Origin: Ottelia alismoides
Taxonomy: Eukaryota; Streptophyta; Magnoliopsida; Alismatales; Hydrocharitaceae
NCBI GenBank assembly: GCA_037367405.1
Contig: JAZKJV010010539.1
Span: 646,228 to 710,227 of the forward strand
DNA length: 64,000 nucleotides
Direction of reading: 5' to 3'
Position 1 is the first letter of the stretch. Each line of letters opens with the position of its first letter. The notes under the pieces are model-generated. The model did not search any database, was not told where the DNA came from, and saw only the letters and a program-made list of their open reading frames with translations. Shown one piece after another: positions 12,651-23,497 of the stretch. The translations under genes were made by a program, and so were the position numbers.

Positions 12651-12898
12651 CCCTGATTGGTCCACGGGGGATTGTTGACCCAGGTCAACTCCCCCGCGGA
12701 CTCCTTCCTTTTCTGGAAGATGTGCGCCGCCCCGCCTTCGCCGATTTTTCCACGCGTCTCCAGTCTGTCTCCCACGCAAACCCCGTGCCCGGATTCTTCG
12801 CCGATCATCCGTCTTCCCCGCCAGATCTTTCGCCATGAAATCCACGCCTTCCTTAGCCGTCGTCGCCTAACCCTAATCGGGCCTGCACTTATATATAG
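12651..12898 (+). promoter_or_regulatory. LTR1 promoter module: CCAAT/G-box-like, paired W-boxes, TATA
   Basis: CTGATTGGTCCACGGGGG (inverted CCAAT and a CCACG core) is followed at 12,674-12,689 by the palindrome GTTGACCCAGGTCAAC, which holds two facing TTGAC W-box cores. The TATA box TATATATAG is at 12,890-12,898. Transcription would start near 12,925, giving a U3 of about 1.2 kb and an R-U5 of about 2.4 kb. The same module is at 26,491-26,738 (LTR2) and 40,309-40,556 (LTR3), and a related one is in family B. W-boxes are bound by WRKY factors, so stress response is a reasonable inference. Confidence 0.6.
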
Positions 12899-13151
12899 AA
12901 TTCCCTCCGCCGCCTCCGCGCCTCATCTTTGGATCGCCATTCTCATTCCCGTGACCTCCAGAGCAATCACCGAGGTGACAGCTCGCGTTTGCCCCTGTTG
13001 CAGTGAGGAGAGGTGGCCGGCCATTGATCCGGCAGCTTCGCGCCGCCGTTGCTCCGCCACCCGACCGGAGCTCGAGCCTCAGGCAGTGACGACCTTCGAG
13101 GCGACGACCAGGAGCTAGCCAAACTCCAGCCCAGTCTCCCGCATCAGCCAG

Positions 13152-13462
13152 GTACCCATTTAGCCATTCCATCTAGTTTAATTTCTGATTTCGCCCAAAT
13201 CACCCTTCCGACGAGTTTCCCTGATTCCGGCCATCTCGCTCAATATCTCGATCATCGGGGCACCCTATCACCTTCGCCACTTTCTCACGCACATTCTTCG
13301 CACTTTCACTCAACCCAGCTCGCCCCGGAGCTGGGAGTCGAGCTCCACCGTCTTCCGCCTCGCCGGAGCTCCTTCGCCCCACCGCACAGATCACCGTCAC
13401 CCCGCTTCTTTGGGTCGAGGCATTTTGCCCTCGACCCGCGAAGCTTTCTGTGTGCTTTGCAG
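13152..13462 (+). other. Candidate 311-nt intron in LTR1 leader
   Basis: CCAG|GTACCC makes a good donor and GTGCTTTGCAG|GTTC a good plant acceptor. The same 311-nt interval occurs in LTR2 (26,992-27,302) and LTR3 (40,810-41,120). A hairpin lies just before the acceptor (GGGTCGAGG at 13,412-13,420 with CCTCGACCC at 13,429-13,437). Splicing here would shorten the long GC-rich leader upstream of gag. This is prediction only. Confidence 0.35.
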
Positions 13463-14032
13463 GTTCAAAGGGAGGCAGCTGAGCCCCCCTTACATTCTAG
13501 CCGGAAGCTTCGCGCCGCCAGCCTCGCCGGAGCCCCTCCAGGGCTCGATTGGGCTATCGGCCAATACCATCAGCTGCGGACCTTCACCAGGAGCCTGTTC
13601 CGATATCCAGAAGCAGCTGAGGAGGAGTGTAGCTCACGCAGGAGGCCGGCGAAGTTCGCCGGCGTCAAGTTCTTTCACCATCCTCCAGAGTCGTCCGATG
13701 AGGCCTCTGCTCCAGTTCTGATCGTGACCGTCCGTTCGTTGAGGAGCAGCGTCCATCCGATCAGTCGAGCGATCATCCGGACCGTTCGTGCGAGGAGAGA
13801 GGCCCCTGCACTGCCAGCCCTCAGATCATCCACGTGGCCTCCCTCGTACCGTCGATCGAGCCCAAGAGAAGAAGAGAAGGAGAGTGTCGCCCATCCTGAC
13901 CGTCCATCCTCCACGTAGCGCGCATCTGGCCGTCGACCAATAAAGGGGTAAATATCTTAGGGCCCCCTCTTAGTTTGTCATTTCATTTCCAGTCCTGTAA
14001 ATATTTTTAGAACTTTATTTACGTAGGGTAAA

Positions 14033-14465
14033 TTGCATGATGGACCTTGTGCTTAGTTTTAATTGCATGTATGCCCCTGTGTGTATGTGACCACGTGCTT
14101 CGTCACGTGTTGTGTTGGGCATTTTACATCTTTTGTCCTGTAGAATTGGGTTGTTATGAAATGAATGAATATTTTTGAGTAATTGCAATTATGCCCCTGT
14201 GAGTGTTTTTATTACGCATGTGCGCATTTGATTGGGCTTTTTGCAACCAAGTCCCTGGGCTTTTGATACGAGTTATCAAAAGGCCCTAAGACTTGGTTTT
14301 TATTACCATTTGGTCCCTGCGTGCCCCAGCCACGCGCCACGTGCGTGACTTGCTGGGTATTTTGCACCAGAGCCCCCAGATTCTCGGGTATTTGCACATT
14401 CGTCCTTGTGCACTGTGCCCCCTTTGCATTTTTGAACAAAATAGCAAATTACCTCCAAATCCCAC
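14033..14465 (+). repeat. Degenerate ~60-nt repeat array in LTR1
   Basis: Units of the form TTGCA-N5-GTCCCTG recur at about 14,033, 14,061, 14,124, 14,183, 14,241, 14,303, 14,362 and 14,392. Most steps are 58-63 nt and two are 28-30. CACGTG or CACGCG motifs lie between units. The array is repeated at 27,873-28,305 in LTR2 and 41,691-42,125 in LTR3, and a comparable one is found in family B LTRs. Confidence 0.6.
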
Positions 14466-15379
14466 GAGATTTTGACACATGGCTCCTGCCATGGTGTGGG
14501 AATTTTAGGGATTTTTTAGGACATTTTTGATTTCATTTATTATTTTTAAAAATTCAAAAACATCTATTTCAGCTACTGTTCATCTTTGAAAATCACAAAA
14601 AAATATAAAAACCCCACCAAAAATTCTAAAAAAATTAGATACTGTTGTTTGCTTGCTGTTTGATTTTCTAGCCAAGTTTGGCTATTTTCCATTGAGTAAA
14701 AACCCTAAAAATTGAAAAACCCTCAAAGACTCATAAAAATTATAATAATTAAATTAAAAATCCAAAAACAATAATTAGGGTGCCTAAATTTTCTTTATTC
14801 TTTCTAGATTACAGGAAAATTACCTCCAGGGCTATTTAAGATCCTTAAATATTTTATTTTTGGGTCTTAAGCCTTGCTGGACAGTACCTCCCCTTTTTTG
14901 CATTGTTTGATTTTTAGAAAATAATTTACCCATTAGAAAAATTTCAAAAATTCACCAAAAACAGTAAAAAACTTAAAAAAACATAAAAACAATTTTTCTG
15001 GAATTTTTGTTTGAGTTTTGATGCATTAAATAAATTGCTCAAGTGTGCTTGTTTATACTTTACTTTATTTCCTTCACTTCTAAAAATCCAAAAAAAAAAT
15101 ATAAAAATATTAAAAACCACTAAAAATACTTTTTCTTCTCCTCTGATTTATTGACTACTTCGTAGGCTATTTAGCCAACCCGTGCTCCTTGTGTTCGACC
15201 CTGGGAGCTATACCAGGTTAATATCATAGCTAGGACCGCTTGTTTTGCCTTGTTTGATTTTTGACTCGTTTCGCGGTTCGATTTTTCTTGATTGACACAT
15301 TCCGAGTGGCTGAGGTCGCAACGACCTATATTTCCATACCTTCTACCTTAGTCGCTTGGGGAATTTTGCGTCATCAGAA

Positions 15380-15397
15380 TGGCGCCGTTGCGGGGGA
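15380..15397 (+). other. Primer binding site, internal 1 (tRNA-Asp, one mismatch)
   Basis: Three bases after LTR1, TGGCGCCGTTGCGGGGGA matches the complement of the 3' end of plant tRNA-Asp except at 15,392 (G for C). This site primes minus-strand DNA synthesis. tRNA-Asp use is characteristic of Athila elements. Confidence 0.85.
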
Positions 15398-16651
15398 GCA
15401 CGGCTTTGTAGTCATTTTTCTATTTTTGTCTCTCTCTATATTATTATTGTTTTCTGACCTTCTCTCTTTGATTTTTGTGCGAGGTACTGCTTGGACGACT
15501 TGGAGCTTCTTTTTAGAGGACCCGTGCAGGAGGAAGAGAGAGAGAAGAAGGAATTTTTATTTCTGAGAGAGAGAGAGAGAACAATATTTGTTGTAATAAC
15601 TTAGACTTTGGACTTGTGGACACTTGTAACTTAGCGGGTCTGTTTCGCTGAGTACCGGTGTACTCGGGGGACCCATTTGGATTTTCGCGGCTTTTTCTGC
15701 GGTTTTAATAGCTAGCTGCCTTTTCCGGTGTTTACGCGGTTTTTCTCGAGCCCCTAGATTTAGGAATTTCTCTTGCTTGTGCCGTAATTAGTAGGGTCCC
15801 CACACTTAATTGCCTATCTGTTTCTATAGATCGTTAATTGGACCTACTAATAATAAATAATAAAAATAACTTAGTTGCTTTCCTGAGAGCCTACGTGCCG
15901 CGAGCCTGCCCCACAAGCGCTACTCCTGAACTCGACCTGTCGAGAAGAGGATGGGTAAGCCAAGACCGGACTCTTCGGATCGAAGGCGAGTAACTGAGTT
16001 AGACGGTTCTGCGATAGTAGTTGCTCATCTAGGACTCGGTTTTTCCCGTTGCATCATTTAGGTAGTTTTATTTCTGTCTTTAAATTCTGCGCGGATCACT
16101 TGCATGTAGAGTGCTGGAGACAAGGTACGCATTTCTATCTCTGCATGCATCATTGATTTCTTCGCGCATCGGCTTTTTCGTCTTCTCCCTCTGTTTTTGG
16201 CTTAATCATCAGGAGAATCGGAAAAATCGTTAGGCCGCTTGTATTTATTTTGAAAAAAAAAATTTAAAAAAAAAACAAAAAAAAATTGGGACTGGATAAC
16301 ATTATTGACCCTAAAAGACACTCACATTAAAAATTTGTCTTGGGGAGAGCAACCCCCTCCTTGTATGGTTTGGATGCGCGAGAGAGTGACCCGTACCCTA
16401 GATAGAGCCCTCCGGTGCTATTTCTAGCTGACTACCGACTCTTCCGTGCGGGCCAGTCGGTTGGAGTAGCATCAGGTATCCTAACAGGTCACGTAAGCGC
16501 TCTGATATTTTGTATGTTCACCCAATAAAATTGACAAGATAAATTGACCGAGCTTTCACGGTCTTCATATTGTGTTGTGTTGGTGAACCGAGGGTTTGCT
16601 TTGCGATCATATTTTCTCCAGATCCCATCCACCCAACTCGACTAGATCAAG
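15398..16651 (+). other. Untranslated leader of internal 1
   Basis: About 1.25 kb between primer site and gag without a credible gene. It includes a (GA)n tract near 15,565, a poly-A-rich stretch near 16,250 and a conserved run into the gag ATG. Packaging and dimerisation signals would be expected here but none can be named from sequence. Confidence 0.6.
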
Positions 16652-19600
16652 ATGATGGGTAGACGATCTCTTAGGCAGCCTCTGGCTGCACCGCTTTCAG
16701 GCGAGTCTACTTCATCATCTAGGTTGGCCCGTGAGAGTCAAGACCAGCTCTCCGGGCCCGAGTACGATTCCACCCTGTTCCCCCTCGATCCCCTTTCTTT
16801 TGCTACTGAGAGACATGAGCCCGAGGAAAGACGAATTGATTTGACGGAACCTGAGTTGGGCTCATCTGATTTTGCAGACGTCGGTATGGCCGCCAGATCA
16901 GACGATTACCCCGGAGGTCAGCAGGGAGAGCAGCATGTCGTATTTGACCAGGGGGCGATCAACTCCACCCTGATCGCATCATTAGAGACAGTTCAGCAGC
17001 AGTTACGCGATCAGGGGGCATTCATGATAGAGATGAGGAGGGAGTTGGAGCGACTCCGAGAAGAGAGAGATCAGAGCGAGCCTGAGGACATTCCTGACGC
17101 TGATGCAGAGGCAGCAGCCGCAGCAGCAGCCGCAGCAGCAGCTGCCGCGGCAGCGGCAGCCGCCGCCGGAGCAGGACCACTGAGACCGATGCGGGAGTTA
17201 CACAACCCCGGATCTACACTGATGCACCAGTGGGTGGTGGTACCTGCTATCATGGGGGATTTCAAGTTCCCTCCGAACACCCTGCAGATGCTTCCTCATT
17301 TTCACGGACTTGCCACTGAGGAACCCCACCTCCATCTCCAGGAGTTTTTGATGATCTGCAGCACTGTCCACGACCGTCGTGTGGACCAAGATACGATTCG
17401 GATGATGGCCTTCCCTTTTTCACTGGCAGATAGAGCAGCCGCCTGGCTGAAGCATCTAGGGAAGTTTGTTTACACCTGGGAGCAGCTCCGCACCGAGTAC
17501 TTGAACAAGTACTATCCACTCGGGCGGACGAATGCAGCAAGGGCCCTGATCAACAACTTCTCCATGCTCCCTAACGAGCAATTTCACGAGGCATGGGAGA
17601 GGTTCAGAGAGCTTCTGGATAGATGCCCACACCACGACATTTCGAAGCCGAACCTAGTTCAGAGCTTCTTTAGTGGGATGACGCCAGAGCTTCAGGGTCT
17701 GGTGAATGCTTCTTGCGGCGGGTCCTACTTTGCCAAGGACCACAACCAAGTCTGGGCCATCTACGAGGAGATGGCCGAAAACTACATGGTGATGTCCCAG
17801 ACTCGGTTGTACACACAGAGATCTCAGCAGCCGCCAGGACCCGTGCAGTACCAGCGGATAGCACGGGTTGATGCAGGTCCATCCAGTTCGTCCACAGTTG
17901 CAGCCGCACAGGCAGAGTCGGCCACTGCGGACATGGGGATTATCAGTGAGAAGTTGGACCGCATGGAAATAATAGAGAAGAAGCAGTGCCAGGGCATAAC
18001 TCAGATGGAGCAAATGGCACAAACTCTGAGCGACATGAAGACCCAGCTCTTGTGTCTTCAGGAGGCACAGACGGCTCCTCAGCCCCGTCTTCTGTCGCGA
18101 GGCGATTCCGGCGGCAGCCGCAGCTCGTCCCAGCGCTCCAGCTCCTTGCAGCAGCCTAGACAAGTTCACCTTGTACAGGCGGAGCCGTACCAGCAGCAGC
18201 AGCCCTCTTACCAGTCACCACCATCTCCAGACTTACAGATGGTGGTATATCAGCCGGATCAGCCTCTGGCAGCACTACCGCCAGACCCCTTCGATGCTGA
18301 ACCGTTGATGGATGTCAACGGGATTTGGTATGACCGTCCTCAACCTGGAATCCGACGAGACCATCCCGGATTCAGGTGGGGGAATGGGGGAAACCAGTCC
18401 CAACAGCAGCCAGCCGATCAGGGAGGGCAGTACTCCCAGCAGAGAGATCACCAGCAGCCCCCAGCATATCAACCACACCAGCCATCATCCTTCGTACCTC
18501 GTCCCTACCAGCAGCAGGGACAGAATTGGAGACGTGAGCAGCAGGCTCACCAGCAGCAACATCCTTCTTCTTACCCCTCTCAGCAGCAGCAGCACCAGGT
18601 CCAGCAGCCTCAGTACCAGAGAGGCAACCCGTCGGGCTCCCATGGGAGCCCCGCCATGGATGATCTAGCCCGCCTCTTCACAGAGCAGCAGGCTACATTT
18701 AGACGGGAGATGGACGAATTCCGCCAGGAGATGCGGGACCTGATGAGAGGGAAGGTCACCATCCCTGCACAGATCGAGCCTAATCCGAATAGCTTGAAGA
18801 GGAAGTCTGAGCAGGTAATTCACACTGCCCCTACCACTCCTAGTGACTCATTCGATGATATGTCATCGGATTTATTTGATGCTGATTTTGTTACACTTAG
18901 GAGCGGTAGAAGACCAGCAGGCGGCGCCTCATCTGAGCGACAACGCGAGGATTCATCTAAAGCGCCAGATGAGGAAGAGGACAGCGGTACTGAAGCCGCA
19001 CATGATACCGGTGGTACTGATGCCACCAAAGATGCTGATTCCACTGGCGGTACTGAGGCCGCCGTTTCACCATATCGAGGAGGTGGTACTGACGCCACCA
19101 GCAGAGCCGAGCCAGCCCGCGGTACTGAAGCCGCAAGACGTCTAGTTGTAGAGCCAGCTAGAGGTGGTACTGAGGCCACCAACATTTATTCTGATAGAAA
19201 TGTTGTCTTTCCTCGCATGAATGTATCTCAGAACTCTAATTCGAATAAAGGAAAAGGTTTAGTTTCTTCTGATCCCACTATGGTGAATGATGTTTGTGAG
19301 GATCCGGTCATCGAACCGTCTAGGCCTATTCCTAGTCCTTCATCTGAGAAGGACCCTGTGATCCCCTTTCCTAGAGCCCTTGAGTTGGGGAAGGGGAAGA
19401 AAAAAGAAAAAGATCCAAAAAAGAGAGAGCAGGAGGAGTTCAGCCAGGGCATGATAGACCGATTTCACATCCAGCTGACCCTCAATGAGGCTTTGCAGCA
19501 CATCCCTCTTCTTCAGCGATCCTTGAGAGACAGGACCACAATCAGGAGGAAGAAGAGGAATAAAACCACAGAGATTCATGTGTTGACCAAAGCCACGTGT

Positions 19601-22600
19601 TACGCGATCCAGAACCATCTGCCGACCAAGAGGCCAGATTTAGGAGCCCCGTATGTCAGATGTCAGATTAGTGAGCAGAGGTTCGACCGTACTCTACTAG
19701 ATAGCGGATCGTCGATCAACCTTCTTCCGGCAGCCCTTCTCAACCACTTAGAGTTGGGCACTCTTAGACAGAGCAGGACATACCTTCAGTTTGCTGATCG
19801 GTCTGTCAAGAGGCCAAAGGGGTTGTTGCGAGACGTTGTTGTCACGATTCAGGGTTTGCAATTCCCCGTGGACTTCGTAGTGCTGGACATGGAGACCCCT
19901 GACTCGTTGACCGATTCCCCCATCATTCTCGGTCGCCCATTCTTGGCCACAGCCAAGGCGGTGACTGACCATGACAGTGGGAAGGTATTCTTTCGCGTCC
20001 AGGGCGAGAGTATACAAATAGAGACGGTTAAGGACCACAGAGCTAGAGATAGATCCCGCTCACATGGCAGTACAGATTCAGAACAGCTGACAGACGCAGA
20101 GCCAGACATCCACCAGGACTGTGATTTTGTGATCACAAATGATGAGGCAGCTTGGGCAGATCCTGCAGCACAGACCATCCTTTCATATTCAGATACAGCT
20201 GATGCAGAGATGATAGCAGAGGATGGTCTGGAGAGCACAGCCCTGGTTCAGGATACTATTGGGTCAGCAGAATTGGACCTTGATCGCGACACGATTTTCA
20301 GTGATGGTGGCGCTGAGGCCACCTTGTTGTCCGGTGGTACTGATGCCACCGCGGATGATACAGATCCCTCGGATTCAGAGTCTGATTGGGCAGATTGTGA
20401 TGATTAGATGCTAGACCTAGATCCACCTGAGCCTACAGATAAGGAGGAGGTAGAGGCAGAGCATATCAGAGACAATGCAGAGGACCCGCCTTCTCCAGAT
20501 CCAGTTTGTGAGAGTTCCTTATCATTTTCCCAGGCAGATTTGGCAGAATTGTCAGCATACACACATCTTCTTTAGAAGCCAGATTTGCCAGCACCCAGTT
20601 GTCCAGAGCTAAAGCCGCTCCCTACTTCGCTGAAGTATCGATTCCTTGCGGGAGAGTCTGAGATATACCCAGTCATCATCTCTGCCGATCTGACTGGAGA
20701 ACAAGAATCCCGTCTGATGGAGGTTCTTGAAAAGAACCGCAAGGCAATTGGATGAAGCGTAGCAGATCTCCATGGGATTAGTCCCTCGTTGTGCTCCCAC
20801 CATATCTATCTCGAGGAAGGGGCAAAGCCGTCGCGTGAGTTCCAGCGGCGACTGAACCCCAACCTGAGAGAAGTTGTCATGAAGGAAATATCAAAATGGT
20901 GGAGTGCAGATTTTATTTATCCCATTTCCGACTCCAAGTGGGTTAGCCCCTTGCATGTGGTGCCCAAGAAGACTGGCATCACGACTGTGATCAGTGAGTC
21001 GGGAGAGGAGATTGCTACACGAGTACCCACCTCTTGGAGGGTCTGCGTTGACTACAGGAGACTCAACCAGGCTACCAAGAAGGACCACTTCCCCCTGCCT
21101 TTTATTGATCAGATCATAGAGAGACTGGCAGGGAAGAGCCATTATTGCTTCCTGGATGGGTACTCGGGCTACAATCAGGTGGCCATCGCTCCTGAGGATC
21201 AGGAGAAGACCACCTTTACCTGTCCCTTCGGCACATATGCTTTTCGACGCATGCCATTTGGGCTATGCAATGCCCCTGCGACTTTTCAGAGGTGCATGCT
21301 GTCAATCTTTTCGGACATGGTAGGGGAGTGTTTGGAGGTCTTCATGGATGACTTCTCGGTTTACGGCGACGGATTCGATTCCTGTCTTGACTGCCTAGAC
21401 CGAGTGCTCCAGCGATGTATTGATACCTGCTTGGTTCTGTCTTGGGAGAAGAGTCACTTCATGGTGACTCAAGGGACGGTGCTTGGCCACATCATCTCCA
21501 ACAGGGGCATGGAGGTTGATCCGGCCAAGGTTGACGTCATTAGAAAACTCGCACCACCGTCCAATTTAAAGCAGCTACGGTCATTTCTGGGGCACGTTGG
21601 TTTTTATAGGAGATTCATTCATGATTTCAGCAAGATTGCCCGACCGTTGACTGACCTCTTGACGAAAGACACCGAGTTCCTTGTCGGTGACAAGTGTCTT
21701 TCATCCTTTGAGACTCTCCAGCAGCGTGTTATTGAGGCTCCTGTCCTTCAGCCACCCGATTGGTCTCTCCCATTCGAGATCATGACGGATGCCTCTGATT
21801 TTGCCGTAGGGGCCGTGCTAGGACAGAGGAGGGACGGAGTTCCATTTGCCATACACTATGCTAGCCGCACATTGGATTCCGCCCAGCGGAATTATACAGT
21901 CACAGAAAAGGAGATGCTAGCAGTAGTGTTTGCCCTAGATAAATTCAGATCGTATATCATTGGATCTAGAGTGACTTTGTATACTGACCACACCGCCATC
22001 AGGTACCTCATGTCAAAGAAGGATGCCAAGGCCAGACTTACTAGATGGATCCTTCTACTCCAGGAGTTCGACATTAAGATCAAGGATAAGCCTGGAGTCA
22101 AGAATGTGGTGGCGGATCATCTCTCCCGATTAGAGCAGCCTGAGGATTCTGAGCAGATTGATCCCATTCATGATACCTTCCCAGATGAGGCGATCCTTGC
22201 TATCACCTCACTCCCGTGGTATGCCGATATTGTGAACTTTCTCGTTGCTGGGAAAGTCCCACAAGATTGGCCCAGGCAGAGGCTTGAGACCTTCCTTGCG
22301 AAGGCCAAGTCCTACCACTGGGAGGATCCCATCCTTTACCACGAAGGAGGGGATAGCATCTGGCGTCGGTGTATTCCTCAGGAGGAGCATCGTAGTGTCC
22401 TCACTTACTGCCACAAGCTTGAGGCAGGAGGACATCATTCTGGGAGGAGAACGGCACAGAAAGTGCTCCAATCCGGCTTGTGGTGGCCTACACTCTTCAA
22501 GGACTCTGATGAGTTCGTGAAGAGGTGTACTGACTGTCAGAGGATGGGCACTTGTGGACAGCCCATTCACTTCCGTTGAGGTTTTTGTGACGCCTGGGGC

Positions 22601-23497
22601 ATCGATTTCATGTGCCCATTCCCTATGAAGTCAGGTCCTTGGGGGCCCCAGGGATTTGAGTACATTCTGTTGGCCGTAGATTATGTTAGTCGTTGGGGTT
22701 GAGGCTTCCCCGCCCGAGCCGCTGATGCAAGGACAGTTTGCAAATTCTTGAAGAAGCACATCATCATGCGGTTCGGGGTTCCACGAGTTCTCATTTCTGA
22801 TGGGGGGTCTCATTTCATCAACGACCAGGTGAAGGCCCTTGCTAGCGAGTTCAGTATAGACCATCGTGTTGCCACACCTTACCATCCCCAGACGAATGGT
22901 CCAGCTGAGGTGTCGAATAGGGAAATCAAGAATATTTTGCAGAAAGTCGTCCGCCCTGACCGAAAGAATTGGTCACAGCTTTTGGACTCGGTCTTGTGGG
23001 CATATCGGACGTCTTTCAAGACTCCATTGGGTACATCTCCCTTTCGCCTCGTTTATGGCAAGTCGTGCCATCTACCTGTTGAGCTGAGGCACAAGTCACT
23101 TTGGGCAGTCACAGATATTCTTATGGATCCAGATGGTATAGGAGACCAGAGGAGGGCAGAGCTAGCCGCCTTGGAAGAGCTTAGAGATACAGCTTTCTCA
23201 AACAGCCTACATTATAAGGAGAAAGTGAAGGAGTGGCATGATTCTCATATCAGCCACAAGATTTTTGAGATTGGACAGAAAGTATGGTTGTTTGATGCGA
23301 GGCTCAGATTATTTCCAGGAAAGCTACAGAGCAAATGGAAGGGACCTTACTTGGTCAGAAAGGTACACGATAACGGTAGCATTGATATATCTGAGTTATC
23401 TTCTGAGAGTACCTTTCGAGTGAACGGCCAGCGGCTCAAGCCATTTCTAGATCATGGGCCGCGGGACGTTATTATTGCCGCTATTCATTTTGCGTGA
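16652..23497 (+). pseudogene. Broken gag-pol polyprotein of A internal 1
   Basis: Same protein as the intact copy at 30,487-37,314 but disabled. In-frame stops are TAG at 20,405, TAG at 20,573 and TGA at 20,753, replacing CAG, CAG and TGG in the intact copy. A cluster of small indels at about 22,558-22,715 breaks the frame in the integrase core, including loss of 21 bases between two CAGs. The frame is open before 20,405, between 20,756 and 22,579, and from about 22,748 to the end. Gag and protease alone could still be made. The alanine tract has 19 residues against 14 in the intact copy. The stop changes are C-to-T or G-to-A, as expected for deamination of methylated cytosine. Confidence 0.9.
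18983..20350 (+). repeat. Eight 18-nt palindromic repeats in gag-pol of A internal 1
   Basis: Copies lie at 18,983, 19,010, 19,046, 19,082, 19,118, 19,163, 20,306 and 20,333, each 18 nt, for example GGTGGTACTGAGGCCACC. The arms pair (GGTGG with CCACC, GGCGG with CCGCC), leaving a loop around CTGA. Each encodes GGTEAT, GGTDAT, GTEAA or similar. Six are clustered between gag and protease and two between protease and reverse transcriptase. The corresponding set in internal 2 is at 32,800-34,167. Confidence 0.85.

Larger units (their letters stand above)
11720..15376 (+). mobile_element. Family A LTR1 (3657 bp)
   Basis: Starts TGATGAATACCC and ends GCGTCATCA, so the tips are TGATGA/TCATCA. U3 is AT-rich to about 12,600, then comes a promoter module, a TATA box at 12,890, a GC-rich transcribed part (12,900-13,950), a degenerate repeat array (14,030-14,465) and an AT-rich U5. 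Compared with LTR2 and LTR3 it has private substitutions, for example TAG in CCACGTAGCG (about 13,916), which shortens the open frame in its GC-rich part. Confidence 0.93.

Noticed and set aside
17654..18169. 171-codon minus-strand ORF opposite gag (also 31,474-31,989)
   Set aside because: Mirror of the gag reading frame. It follows from the codon bias of gag and no domain is seen.
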